Shown here: piece by piece, positions 9,057 to 18,423 of the stretch
How positions within the stretch are numbered: the stretch's first letter is position 1
Layout of the letters: every line of letters begins with the position of its first letter
Assembly (NCBI RefSeq): GCF_036429475.1
Contig: NZ_CP144125.1
Location: 2,418,001 to 2,482,000 of the forward strand
Source: Halalkalicoccus sp. CGA53
GTDB taxonomy: Archaea; Halobacteriota; Halobacteria; Halobacteriales; Halalkalicoccaceae
Direction: 5' to 3'
Length of the DNA: 64,000 nt
The notes under the pieces: generated by a model
The model's database searches: none
Seen by the model: only the letters and a program-made list of their open reading frames with translations
What the model was told of the DNA's origin: nothing
Position numbers and translations under genes: made by a program

Positions 9057-9708
9057 CGGCCTGTCCGGGGATGTGGTCCTCCGGCACGTACGGCAGCGAT
9101 CGGGCGGTCCTCCTCACTTCCTCGGTGTTCGCCTTCATCAGCGCCGTGGTGTCCCAGACACCCTCGACGAGCGCCTTTCGCTGGGCGTCGTCGACGTCCA
9201 CCTCGACCGTCCGACCGCCGTAGCTGACGGTCTCGCTCTCGACGTCGATCTCGATCCCCCCGTCGGGGTGGTCGTCGATCCAGTCCTGGAGCTCGACGAT
9301 CGTCCCGTGGTCGGCCGTCACCGTGGGAATGCCGAGCGCGAGGCAGTTGCCCGCGAAGATCTCCGCGAAGCTCTCGCCGACCACCGCGTCGATCCCCCAG
9401 CGGGTGAGCGCCTGCGGGGCGTGTTCGCGCGAGGAGCCACAGCCGAAGTTCGCGTTCACGACGAGTACGTTCGCCTCCTGGAAGCGCTCCTCGTTGAACG
9501 GGTGGGCCTTCTCCTCGTCGTCGTCGGTAAAGCGCTGGTCGAAGAAGGCGAACTCTCCGAGGCCGTCGAACGTGACGACCTTCATGAAGCGCGCGGGGAT
9601 GATCTGATCCGTGTCGATGTCGTTTCCGCGAACCGGGATCCCGGTCCCGGAGACGAACTCGACGGTCTCTGCGGGGCCGTCTCCCGATCCGTCGCTCGCC
9701 CCGCTCAT
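9049..9708 (-). CDS. leuD: 3-isopropylmalate dehydratase small subunit
   Basis: 219 residues from ATG 9708, which sits in an ATGA overlap with the leuC stop (9705). The core has [15 protein letters not shown] and the swivel-domain loop [15 protein letters not shown] that contacts substrate. With LeuC it isomerises 2- to 3-isopropylmalate. The N-terminal ~20 residues ([14 protein letters not shown]) are an acidic haloarchaeal extension. A much longer frame reading through leuC in another phase exists but is only a shadow. Confidence 0.95.
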   Translation of the reverse strand: MSGASDGSGDGPAETVEFVSGTGIPVRGNDIDTDQIIPARFMKVVTFDGLGEFAFFDQRFTDDDEEKAHPFNEERFQEANVLVVNANFGCGSSREHAPQALTRWGIDAVVGESFAEIFAGNCLALGIPTVTADHGTIVELQDWIDDHPDGGIEIDVESETVSYGGRTVEVDVDDAQRKALVEGVWDTTALMKANTEEVRRTARSLPYVPEDHIPGQADD

Positions 9709-11126
9709 ACGCGTGCCACCTCCGGCAGTCTCCGCACGTCGGTCACTTCCCCTTCGATCGCCGCCGCGGCGACCATCTGCGGGTTCATCAGGATCGTCCG
9801 ACCGTCCTTCGAGCCCTGCCGACCGACGAAGTTCCGGTTGGAGGAACTCGCACACGCCTCGTCGCCCTCCAACTGATCTTCGTTCATCCCGAGACACATC
9901 GAACAGCCCGCGTTGCGCCAGTCGAAGCCCGCCTCGCGGAAGACGTCGGCGAGCCCCTCCTCCTCGGCGGTTCGCTGGACGCGCTGGCTGCCGGGGACGA
10001 CCATCGCGCGCACGTCCGGATGGACCTCCCGGCCCTCGACGATCCGCGCAGCTCTCCGGAGATCGGGCAGCCGTGCGTTCGTACACGACCCGAGGAAGAC
10101 GACGTCGACCTCGTAGCCCTCCATCGTCTCGCCCGGCGTCACCCGCATGTGCTCCTGGGCGCGGCGGGCGACCTCCGCCTTCTCCTCGGGCATCCCCTCG
10201 GGATCGGGGATCGGCTGGGTGATGCCGACGCCCTGTCCCGGCGTCGTCCCCCAGGTGACGACCGGCTCCAACGAGCTCCCGTCGATCGTCACCACGTCGT
10301 CGTACTCGGCGTTCTCGTCCGAGCGGATCGACTCCCAGTACGGCAGAAGCTCCGCGAACCGATCCTCCTTCTCCCGGAATGCGTCGGTCTCTCTGAGCCA
10401 CTCGTAGGTCGTCTCGTCGGGGTTGACGTAGCCCGCACGCGCCCCGCCCTCGATCGACATGTTGCAGATCGACATTCTGCCCTCCATGCCGAGGGACTCG
10501 ATCGCGGAGCCGGCGTACTCGTAGACGTAGCCGACGCCGCCCTCTGTGCCGAGCCGGCGGATGATCTCGAGGATGACGTCCTTCGCCTCGACGCCCTCAC
10601 CGAGCTCGCCCGTCACCTCGATCTTCCTGACCTTCTTCTTCTCCATCGCGACGGTGCCCGTCGCGAGCACGTCCCGGATCTGGGAGGTGCCGATCCCGAA
10701 CGCGAGCGCACCGAACGCACCGTGCGTCGAGGTGTGGCTGTCGCCACAGACGATCGTCATCCCCGGCTGGGTGAGCCCCTGCTCCGGGCCGATCACGTGG
10801 ACGATCCCCTGGTTCCCGGTCTCCGGGTGGTCGAACGCGATGCCCGCCTCGCGGACGTTCTCCTCGAGTTCGGCCATCATCTCCTCGGCGGCGTCGTCGC
10901 GGTAGGGCCGGCTCTGGTCGGCTGTCGGGAGGATGTGGTCGACCGTCGCGTGCGTTCTCCGGGGGTAAGCGACCTCCATGTCGCGCTCTTCGAGCATCCC
11001 GAACGCCTGCGGGCTCGTCACCTCGTGGATCAGGTGCAGGCCGACGAACAGCTGTGTCTGGCCGGTCGGCAGCGTCGTCACCGCGTGTCGGTCCCAGACC
11101 GTGTCGTAGAGCGTCCCTTCGCTCAT
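9705..11126 (-). CDS. leuC: 3-isopropylmalate dehydratase large subunit
   Basis: 473 residues, normal for LeuC. It has the aconitase-family blocks IVCGDSHTSTHGAFGALAFG, FLGSCTNARLPDLR (first [4Fe-4S] Cys) and GCSMCLGMNEDQL (the other two Cys), plus SNRNFVGRQG near the C-terminus. It forms the iron-sulfur half of isopropylmalate isomerase with LeuD. It overlaps its neighbours by four bases on each side, so it should be made in step with them. Confidence 0.96.
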   Translation of the reverse strand: MSEGTLYDTVWDRHAVTTLPTGQTQLFVGLHLIHEVTSPQAFGMLEERDMEVAYPRRTHATVDHILPTADQSRPYRDDAAEEMMAELEENVREAGIAFDHPETGNQGIVHVIGPEQGLTQPGMTIVCGDSHTSTHGAFGALAFGIGTSQIRDVLATGTVAMEKKKVRKIEVTGELGEGVEAKDVILEIIRRLGTEGGVGYVYEYAGSAIESLGMEGRMSICNMSIEGGARAGYVNPDETTYEWLRETDAFREKEDRFAELLPYWESIRSDENAEYDDVVTIDGSSLEPVVTWGTTPGQGVGITQPIPDPEGMPEEKAEVARRAQEHMRVTPGETMEGYEVDVVFLGSCTNARLPDLRRAARIVEGREVHPDVRAMVVPGSQRVQRTAEEEGLADVFREAGFDWRNAGCSMCLGMNEDQLEGDEACASSSNRNFVGRQGSKDGRTILMNPQMVAAAAIEGEVTDVRRLPEVARV

Positions 11127-11397
11127 CTCCCGACGGACCCCTCGTGCTCCTCGCCGCGCTCGAAGACGCGGTTCGCCCCGTCGCCCTCCGGCGGCGTGTG
11201 GCTCACCTCGGCCATCGTCTCCGGTCCCGAATCCGACTCGACGGCCGCCTCGGTCTCCGCCTCCCTGACGTCCTCCCGCTCGGGGTCGCGCCCGCCGTCC
11301 GCGACGATCACCGGGCCGCGCAGGAACAGTTCGCCCGCGCTCGTGTCGTCGTACGGGTGGGTGTGCGAGATATCGCCCATCCGCTCGCCCGTCCCGG

Positions 11398-11401
<4 letters not shown>
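11123..11401 (-). CDS. Conserved-position small protein between ilvC and leuC, internally duplicated (92 aa)
   Basis: ATG at 11401 overlaps the ilvC stop and the TGA at 11123 overlaps the leuC start, so the gene is locked into the BCAA operon. The protein contains two related segments: residues ~8-29 ([12 protein letters not shown]...ELFLRG) and ~63-83 ([12 protein letters not shown]...RVFERG), joined by an acidic linker (residues ~35-62). No Cys, no membrane helix. I do not recognise a domain; I recall a hypothetical gene at this place in other haloarchaeal ilv-leu operons. The overlapping start and stop codons make it a real gene; its role is unknown. Confidence 0.72.
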
Positions 11402-12421
<1,020 letters not shown>

Positions 12422-12429
<8 letters not shown>

Positions 12430-13090
12430 CGTACGTAACCCATTGGTCGTGCATTCGTTCGTAGCGATCCTCCTCGACGTCGGTCGTCCACTCGCTCCCG
12501 CGGGCCATCGCCGTCTGGCCGGTACGAGAGAGCTCGCGCACCCCGAAGCGCTGGAAGGCGTCGATCGCCTTGTCGATCTTCCCCTCCGAGCCGGTGATCT
12601 CGACGGTGATCGTCTCGCGCCCGGCGTCGAGCGTCTTCCCGTCGTACATCCCCGTCACCGCGTGGACCTTCTCCGGGTCCTCGGCGTGGACCTTGAGCAC
12701 CACGAGCTCGCGGCGGATCGCGTCGGAGCCGAGCTCCTTCACCGAGATGACGGGCAAGAGCTTCCCGAGCTGTTTCTTCACCTGTTCGATCCCCGGATCG
12801 GGCTCCTCGATCACGAGCGTGATCCGTGCCGTCTCGGGGTTCGTCGTCGGCCCGACGGTGAGCGACTCGATGTTGAACTGGCGGCGGCTCACGAGCCCGG
12901 AAACGTTCGCGAGCACGCCCGGCTCGTGTTCGACCAGCGCCGAGAGCACCGTCCGCCTCGATTTCGGCTCCGCCTCGACCTCTGGGTCGATCCGGATCCC
13001 CTGGATGTTCCGTCTGCCGACCGGTTTCGGTCGCTCCTCCGGGGCCGGTCCGGGCAACGCGTACGGGTCGTCGGTGTCGCTTCGGCTCAC
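12422..13090 (-). CDS. ilvN: Acetolactate synthase regulatory (small) subunit
   Basis: 222 residues from a GTG at 13090 that overlaps the ilvB stop (GTGA). After an ~45-residue polar extension an ACT domain begins ([28 protein letters not shown]), followed by the C-terminal activation domain. It activates IlvB and gives feedback inhibition by valine in the family. The frame can be read far further upstream inside ilvB, but that is a shadow. The GTG is chosen because of the exact 4-base coupling. Confidence 0.93.
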
Positions 13091-14841
13091 AGGTGGTCCT
13101 CCGTCAGCGCGAACTGCCCGTTGTCCCCGCCGCTCGGAACCATCGGGTAGACGTTCGTCCCGGGGTCGATGTGGACGTCGACGACCGACGGGCCCTCGTA
13201 GCCGAGTGCCGCCTCGATCGTCTCCTCGACCTCGTCGTACTCGGTCATGCGGAACCCGCGGGCGCCGAACGCCTCGGCGACCGTGTCGAACGCGGGCACC
13301 CACGGGTACTCCGATGCGGAGTGACGCTCCTCGAAGAAGGCGTCCTGCCACTGTCTGACCATCCCGACCGCCTCGTTGTTCAGGACGAAGACGGTGATAT
13401 CCAGGTCGTGTTCGACCGCCACCGCGAGCTCCTGTAACGTCATCAGGAACGAGCCGTCGCCGTCGAAACAGACGACCCCCTGGTCGTCGTCGGCGGCGTA
13501 GCGCGCGCCGATCGCCGCCGGCAGGCCGTAGCCCATCGTCCCGAGTCCGTGCGAGGAGACCCAGGTGCGCGGCTTGGTGTACGTCCAGTAGAGACAGGCC
13601 CACATCTGGTGCTGGCCGACGCCGGTCGTGACGACCGTATCCGACGGCGTCGCGGCGTCGACCGCCTCGACGACGAACTCCGGCCTGAGCGGGGCGTCCT
13701 CGTCGATCGCGTAGGAGAGGGGGTACTCCTCCTTCCAGGTGCGACACTGCTCGCGCCAGGTGTCGGCCTCCGGCGGCCGTGCCATCGCCTCGTCGAGCTG
13801 GGCGAACGCGGCCTTCGCGTCCGCGATCACGGGCACGTCCGCGTGGATGTTCTTCGAGACCTCCGCGGGGTCGATCTCGACGTGGATCACCTCCGCGTCC
13901 GGCGCGAACGTCTCGACACCCCCCGTGAGTCGGTCGTCGAAGCGCGTTCCGACCGCGAGCATCGTGTCGCAGTGGGTGATCGCCATGTTCGCGTAACCGG
14001 TGCCGTGCATCCCCGCCATCCCCATCGAGAGGTGGTGGTCCTCGGGGAACGACCCGATACCGGGCATCGTCGTCACCACGGGGATCTCGTACGTTCGCGC
14101 GAACGTCCGCAGCTCCTCGCACGCCTCGCCCTTGATCACGCCGCCGCCGGCGAGGATCACGGGTCGCTCGGCCCGCGAGAGCGTTCTCACTGCTGCGTCG
14201 ATCGCCTCCGGGTCCGCCTCGCTCGGCGGATCGTAGTTCTTCGGTCGCCTCGGCGCGCCGGGTCGTTTCGTCGTCTCGCCCAGCGTGACGTCCTTCGGGA
14301 GGTCGACCAGCGTCGGGCCCGGCCTACCGGTCCCGGCGAGTTCGAACGCCTCGCCGACGACGTCGCCGACCGTATCCGAATCCGTCGCGAAGTAGTTCGT
14401 CTTCGTGATCGGCGCGGTGATCCCCGTCGTATCCGTCTCCTGGAACGCGTCGTTACCGACGAACGCCCGCGGGACCTGGCCCGTGAGCGCGATCATCGGA
14501 TCCGAGTCCATCGATGCGTCGGCGATCCCGGTGACGAGGTTCGTCGCGCCCGGCCCGGAGGTCGCGAGACAGACGCCCGGTTCGCCGCTCACGATGCCGT
14601 AGGCGTCCGCCGCGTGCGAGGCGCCCTGTTCGTGAGCCATCGTGACGTGCTCGATCGTCGAGTCGTAGAGCGCGTCGTAGACGGGCATGATCGCCCCGCC
14701 CTGGACGCCGAAGGCGGTCGTCACTCCGGCGTTCTCGAGGGCGGCGATCACCGCCTCCGCGCCGCGTTCGATCGGTCGTTGTTCCGTGCTCTCCCCGTGT
14801 TCGTCGGTTCGTGGTGTGTGGTGTGTCGCTCGGTCGCTCAT
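13087..14841 (-). CDS. ilvB: Acetolactate synthase catalytic subunit
   Basis: 584 residues. It has the TPP-activating Glu in MAHEQGASHAADAYG, the FAD/quinone-type middle domain, and the TPP-Mg motif GDGSFLMTLQELAVAVEHDLDITVFVLNN near residue 470. It condenses pyruvate with pyruvate or 2-oxobutyrate, the first common BCAA step. First structural gene of the seven-gene operon. A GAGGGA Shine-Dalgarno-like sequence sits just before the ATG, unlike the leaderless genes around it, which agrees with a long 5' leader of about 150 bases (see the leader ORF). Confidence 0.95.
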   Translation of the reverse strand: MSDRATHHTPRTDEHGESTEQRPIERGAEAVIAALENAGVTTAFGVQGGAIMPVYDALYDSTIEHVTMAHEQGASHAADAYGIVSGEPGVCLATSGPGATNLVTGIADASMDSDPMIALTGQVPRAFVGNDAFQETDTTGITAPITKTNYFATDSDTVGDVVGEAFELAGTGRPGPTLVDLPKDVTLGETTKRPGAPRRPKNYDPPSEADPEAIDAAVRTLSRAERPVILAGGGVIKGEACEELRTFARTYEIPVVTTMPGIGSFPEDHHLSMGMAGMHGTGYANMAITHCDTMLAVGTRFDDRLTGGVETFAPDAEVIHVEIDPAEVSKNIHADVPVIADAKAAFAQLDEAMARPPEADTWREQCRTWKEEYPLSYAIDEDAPLRPEFVVEAVDAATPSDTVVTTGVGQHQMWACLYWTYTKPRTWVSSHGLGTMGYGLPAAIGARYAADDDQGVVCFDGDGSFLMTLQELAVAVEHDLDITVFVLNNEAVGMVRQWQDAFFEERHSASEYPWVPAFDTVAEAFGARGFRMTEYDEVEETIEAALGYEGPSVVDVHIDPGTNVYPMVPSGGDNGQFALTEDHL

Positions 14842-14910
14842 CGTCCCTCGTGTCGCTGGTCGCTGGTCGGTTCGGAGTCGGTACGGGTCGGGTCGGGGGA
14901 TGAGGGATGA

Positions 14911-14926
14911 GGGGCTAGGCTGCCCC
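14911..14926 (-). promoter_or_regulatory. Hairpin over the stop codon of the ilvB leader ORF
   Basis: On the minus strand GGGGC-AGCCTA-GCCCC gives a perfect 5-bp GC stem. It covers the last two sense codons and stop codon of the leader ORF, and is followed by a pyrimidine-rich stretch (CTCATCCCTCATCCCCC). A ribosome finishing or stalling in the leader would decide whether it forms. Regulatory use is inferred. Confidence 0.45.
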
Positions 14927-14995
14927 TACGATAATGAGCGAGGCGTCGACGCCGCTCTCGACCGGTCGGACCCGTGTCGGAGCGGTTCGTCGCAT
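14915..14995 (-). CDS. Candidate leader peptide of the ilvB operon (26 aa)
   Basis: ATG at 14995, TAG at 14917-14915. The ORF begins ~30 bases after a good TATA box, so the transcript would start at or within a few bases of this ATG (leaderless). The peptide is Arg-rich at its start (MRRTAPTRVR) and ends SLIIVGAA; the Leu-Ile-Ile-Val codons are CTC ATT ATC GTA, two of them (ATT, GTA) rare in this GC-rich DNA. This is the layout of a BCAA attenuation leader. Its translation and function are inferred, but promoter position, codon content and the hairpin at its stop agree. Confidence 0.55.
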   Translation of the reverse strand: MRRTAPTRVRPVESGVDASLIIVGAA

Positions 14996-15020
14996 CTACT
15001 CGGCTCTGAGTGAGCGATCC

Positions 15021-15030
15021 GATATAAACC
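15021..15030 (-). promoter_or_regulatory. TATA box of the ilvB leader transcript
   Basis: Minus-strand GGTTTATATC, centred ~30 bases before the leader-ORF ATG and ~180 bases before the ilvB ATG. It is the only strong TATA sequence between leuA and ilvB, so the operon likely starts here. Confidence 0.7.
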
Positions 15031-15134
15031 TTCCCGATCGGACCTCCGACGGTCGGCTCGGCGGGTGCGAACGCCTCCTCCCGGTCGGAGCTCCGGACGC
15101 GTCGCTCCGCGGGACGGACTCGCGGTGCGCGCAT

Positions 15135-16368
15135 CTACGCCCGCACCCCCGTCTCCTGGACGACGCCCTCCTCGCGGGCGAACCGTTTGACGTCCGCGAT
15201 CGTGACGCGGTTCTTCGCCGCGCCGTACTCCTTCACCCGGCGGGTGACCGTCCGGACCTCCTCGTCGGTCGGGTCGAAACCGGCGTCGGTCAGGAACTCC
15301 CGGACCGAGTGGGTGCCGGTATGTTTGCCGAGCACCAGCTCCCTGGTCGCACCGACCATCTCCGGGGTCATGATCCCCGGCTCGAACGTGTCGCTGTTCT
15401 CGATCACGCCCGCGGCGTGGATGCCGCTCTCATGGGCGAAGGCGTTCTTGCCGACGATCGGCTTGTTCGCCGGGGTCGGGACGTCCGAGCACTCCTCGAC
15501 CAGTCGAGAGAGCTCGGTGATTCGGGTCGTGTCGATGCCGGTGTCGACGCCGTAGACCGCCTCGACGGTCATCACGACCTCCTCGTAGGCGGCGTTTCCG
15601 GCGCGCTCGCCGATGCCGTTGACCGAGACCTGCGACTGGGAGGCCCCGGCCTCGTAGCCGGCGATGGCGTTCGCCGACGCCATCCCGAAGTCGTCGTGGG
15701 TGTGGACGTCGACGCGCGCGTCGGTGTGCGCACAGACCGTCTCGATCAGGGTTCCGAAGCGGCTCGGGACCGCGACCCCACAGGTGTCGGGGATGTTGAT
15801 CCAGTCGACGTCCTCGTCGCTGACCGCCTCGATCACGTCGATCAGGTACTCGCCGTCGGTACGGGTCGCGTCCATCGGCGAGAACATACACTCGACACCG
15901 GCCTCCTTCACCCTCCTCACCGACTCGACCGCACGCTCTCTGGCCTCCGCGCGGCTGGCGTGCATCGAGTCCTCTAACTGGACGTCGCTGGTCGAGACGA
16001 AGACGTGGACCATCTCCACACCGGAGTCGAGTGCGGCCTCGACGTCGCCGTCGACCACGCGGGCGAGCCCGCAGGTCGTCGCGGCGGTACCCTCCGCTAT
16101 GTCTCGCACGGCTTCGAACTCGGCCTCCGAGTTCACGGGAAAGCCCGCCTCGATGACGTGCGTCCCCATCTCGTCGAGCGTCGCCGCGATGCGTCGCTTG
16201 TCCTCGTAGGAAAACGACGTCCGTGGCGTCTGCTCGCCGTCGCGAAGCGTGGTGTCGAAAACCCTCGCCGAACGAATTTCGTTACCGGGAGCTAACGTGC
16301 CCTGGAAGAACTCGTTCCCCCCGGCTGGTGCCGGAGGCTACCTCCGTCGAACGCGATGGTTCGGACAT
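15135..16368 (-). CDS. leuA: 2-isopropylmalate synthase, interrupted by a single-base frameshift
   Basis: The frame ending at 15135 encodes a DRE-TIM enzyme: FDTTLRDGEQTPRTSFSYED, HTHDDFGMASANAIAGYEAGA and NGIGERAGNAAYEEV, condensing acetyl-CoA with 2-oxoisovalerate. Going upstream this frame has sense codons (NEFFQGTLAPGNEIRSARV) but reaches a TAG with no ATG, GTG or TTG. The ATG at 16368, placed ~27 bases after a TATA box, is in another frame. Removing one base from the C6 run at 16317-16322 (G6 on the coding strand) joins them into a 410-residue protein. The internal ATG at 16169 would lose the catalytic N-terminus. The C-terminal LeuA regulatory domain is absent, as in short archaeal enzymes. 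Confidence 0.85.
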
Positions 16369-16393
16369 GGTATCTGCTCCCACGACACAGCGA

Positions 16394-16401
16394 GTATATA
16401 A
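16394..16401 (-). promoter_or_regulatory. TATA box of leuA
   Basis: Minus-strand GTTATATAC lies ~27 bases upstream of the ATG at 16368. It supports that ATG, not an internal one, as the true leuA start. Confidence 0.72.
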
Positions 16402-16638
16402 CCCTGTCCTTCTCGTCGACACCTGTTATCCTCCCAGAGAGTTCATCGAATCGGAGACGACCGGAAAACCGACAGACTTCGCGTCTGTATAAGGACATTA
16501 TTACTGGTTAGTTCCATCCCCAGAGACCCGAGAGCTGGGTGGCGGTGGGTCCGGGGGCAGGTAAAATTTCAGGGGAAAAGTTGTGAGATGTAAGATCGAG
16601 TGGCTCCCGCGCGCCACGAGATCGTACGCTCGTCCAGT

Positions 16639-16656
16639 CGAGCGGCCGGCCGCTCG
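16639..16656. repeat. Perfect 18-bp palindrome upstream of the DUF5779-like gene
   Basis: CGAGCGGCCGGCCGCTCG reads the same on both strands. It lies ~64 bases before the ATG at 16720 in the divergent gap after leuA. It could be a dimer-binding operator, but haloarchaeal GC bias also makes such palindromes. Confidence 0.45.
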
Positions 16657-16719
16657 GGCGGTGGTCGCCGATCCCGAGCGAGCCGAACGGTTTTTCTCAC
16701 CGCACGACGACCGGCCGAT

Positions 16720-17013
16720 ATGGCCGACTTCAACCTCGATCTCCGGGCGGTCGAGGACCACCTGGAGGGCGACGACGAGGAGGGTGCGGGTCGGGTCACC
16801 CTCGCGGTCCTCGACGGGACGACGCCCGACGGGGAGTGGATCGACGCGGTCGAGGGCGGCGACGTGCTCGTACTCGCGATCGAGGGGGACCTGAACGTCC
16901 TCGCGGCGGGCTTCGCCCGCGAGATCAAGGAGATGGGGGGGGACCTCGTTCACTTCCGCGGGTTCCTCATCGTCACGCCGCCCGACACGTCCGTGAACAC
17001 GGACCGGCTCTAG
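16720..17013 (+). CDS. Haloarchaeal conserved protein, DUF5779-like (97 aa)
   Basis: Starts MADFNLDLRAVEDHLEGDDE at 16720. The same frame is open upstream, but the reading there is Arg-rich and unlike the acidic core, so this ATG is preferred. Compact alpha/beta-looking protein with a hydrophobic strand (GDVLVLAIEGDLNVLAAGFA) and a conserved-looking end (DLVHFRGFLIVTPPDTSVNTDRL). No catalytic motif is visible. I associate this pattern with the haloarchaeal family DUF5779 from memory. Function unknown; it stands alone, divergent from leuA. Confidence 0.78.
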   Translation: MADFNLDLRAVEDHLEGDDEEGAGRVTLAVLDGTTPDGEWIDAVEGGDVLVLAIEGDLNVLAAGFAREIKEMGGDLVHFRGFLIVTPPDTSVNTDRL

Positions 17014-17114
17014 GTGACCGGCCGACGGGCCTCCGACGTCCGCGACCGACGGCACGGGACGTTCCTCTCCTCCACGGGCTCCCGACGGGACGTCCCAAGT
17101 CGAACACGAACCGG

Positions 17115-17640
17115 TCACGACCTTTCTGCCCCCTTCACCAGATCGTGAGCGTCTTCCTGCCGTTGAAGGAGGTGTGAGGATCGCGAGCGGGCGAGCGCGA
17201 TCGAGGTCGCGAACGCGCCGACGACGACCGAACTCGTGTTCGCGTCGACCACGAGCCACCCCCAGAATCGGTGCGTCCACGCTCCCGAGCCGCCAGACGA
17301 GTTCGCGGACGCCGAAGCTGGAGGCGACGTCAAGCAGTCCGGAGAGGACCATCAGGGGGACGAACGCCGACGAGAATTCGGCCAATAGCAGGTAGCTCGC
17401 CGGGAACGAGAGCGCCGCACCGATCGTCGGGGAGAGGGGGGACACACGGTGCGATCAGCCCGTTCGTCCCGCCGCCGGCGAAGACGAACAGCAAGCGCCC
17501 GTGGAGGTCCGAGGGCCACCCGGTGAAGGGTGACAGTACACGTTCGTGGACTACTCTGCGGTGACGGTGAGCGCGACGACAAGGCCGCCGTAGGCGAGCC
17601 CGCCCCGTGCAGCGGCGACCCTGGCACTCTCCGGACCGCC
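17115..17640 (-). pseudogene. Broken membrane-protein gene
   Basis: Reading leftward, hydrophobic segments appear in successive frames: GLAYGGLVVALTVTAE then stop; RLLFVFAGGGTNGLIAP; SYLLLAEFSSAFVPLMVLSG...RELVWRLGSVDAPILG; and GWLVVDANTSSVVVGAFATS ending at 17115. Removing one G from the G6 run at 17436-17441 and one C from the C5 run at 17259-17263 (plus strand) joins the last three pieces. A TAG and a further shift near 17550 remain, and no clear start codon is seen. It would be a three- or four-helix membrane protein. I do not recognise the family. Confidence 0.55.
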
Positions 17641-17646
17641 CGGCGA

Positions 17647-18324
17647 TCAGCGGATCGTCAGGTAGTGGCCGTCGGGATCGAGGACTCTCGCACCGTTTTC
17701 GATTGACTCGACCGAACAGGCACGGTCGCTCACCGTCTCGGCTACCCCCACAGGGTCCTCCGAGGAGAACCCGACGTCGACGTGGACGCCCCCCCGTGCG
17801 TCGGCGAGCCCGAGGTGTGGCTCCCAGAGTTCGAGGTCGACGGGCCCGGTCAGCCGCACTCGTTCCCGGTTCGACCCGCGGTCGACCGGCTCGAAGCCGA
17901 GGTCGGTGTAGAACCGTTCGGCACGACCGAGGTCCGCCACCTCCAGGACGATCTCGAAGATCGCCGTGATTCCCTGACCCTCGCCGCGTTCGCCGAATTC
18001 GACGCAGTGGTCGTCCGGGTCGTCGAGGTAGAGCGAGCGGGCGGTCCCGAACCGGTACTCAGCGAGCTCGAAGCCTGCCTGCTCCAGGTCCGCCCACCGG
18101 TCGTCGTACTCCGCGCCCGGGATCGCGAACGCGTAGTGGGTGTGGAGCCCGCCGCGCGGTACGGAGGAGGACCGTCTGAGTATCAGCTCGTGTGCGCCGG
18201 CGTCGAGGCGGATCTCCTCGTCCGTCTCCTCGGTGATCGCGAGGCCGAGGTGGTCGGTGTAGAACGCACGCGCCCGATCGAGGTACTTCACTTCGAGCGC
18301 GAGCCAGCGGAGTCCCGAGAGCAT
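17647..18324 (-). CDS. VOC-family protein with two glyoxalase/dioxygenase-type domains
   Basis: 225 residues from ATG 18324 (MLSGLRWLALEVKYLDRARA). Two repeated betaalphabetabetabeta units are visible: residues ~5-115 (RARAFYTDHLGLAITEE ... DPDDHCVEFGE) and ~120-225 (GRAERFYTDLGFEPVDRG ... VLDPDGHYLTIR). Such bicupin-like VOC proteins are metal-dependent dioxygenases, lyases or resistance proteins; the reaction is not readable here. The longer frame upstream overlaps the divergent gene at 18424 and is rejected. It is separated from that gene by 99 bases. Confidence 0.88.
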   Translation of the reverse strand: MLSGLRWLALEVKYLDRARAFYTDHLGLAITEETDEEIRLDAGAHELILRRSSSVPRGGLHTHYAFAIPGAEYDDRWADLEQAGFELAEYRFGTARSLYLDDPDDHCVEFGERGEGQGITAIFEIVLEVADLGRAERFYTDLGFEPVDRGSNRERVRLTGPVDLELWEPHLGLADARGGVHVDVGFSSEDPVGVAETVSDRACSVESIENGARVLDPDGHYLTIR

Positions 18325-18423
18325 GAGGGGAGGACGGGACCGCTCGGAATAAAGCTCCGGTGCGCGGCGGACACCGCGAGCGTAGCACGGTTCGCTTAAC
18401 CGTCTCCCACCCCTACCGGGATC

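Noticed and set aside
14838-15134. 98-codon minus-strand ORF covering the ilvB leader region
   Set aside because: It reads Arg/Ser/Pro-rich and lacks domain character; it overlaps the TATA box and the better-placed 26-codon leader ORF.
16292-16498. Minus-strand ORF MSLYRREVCRFSG... over the leuA promoter
   Set aside because: It covers the leuA TATA box and N-terminus in a third frame; composition is unlike real genes here.
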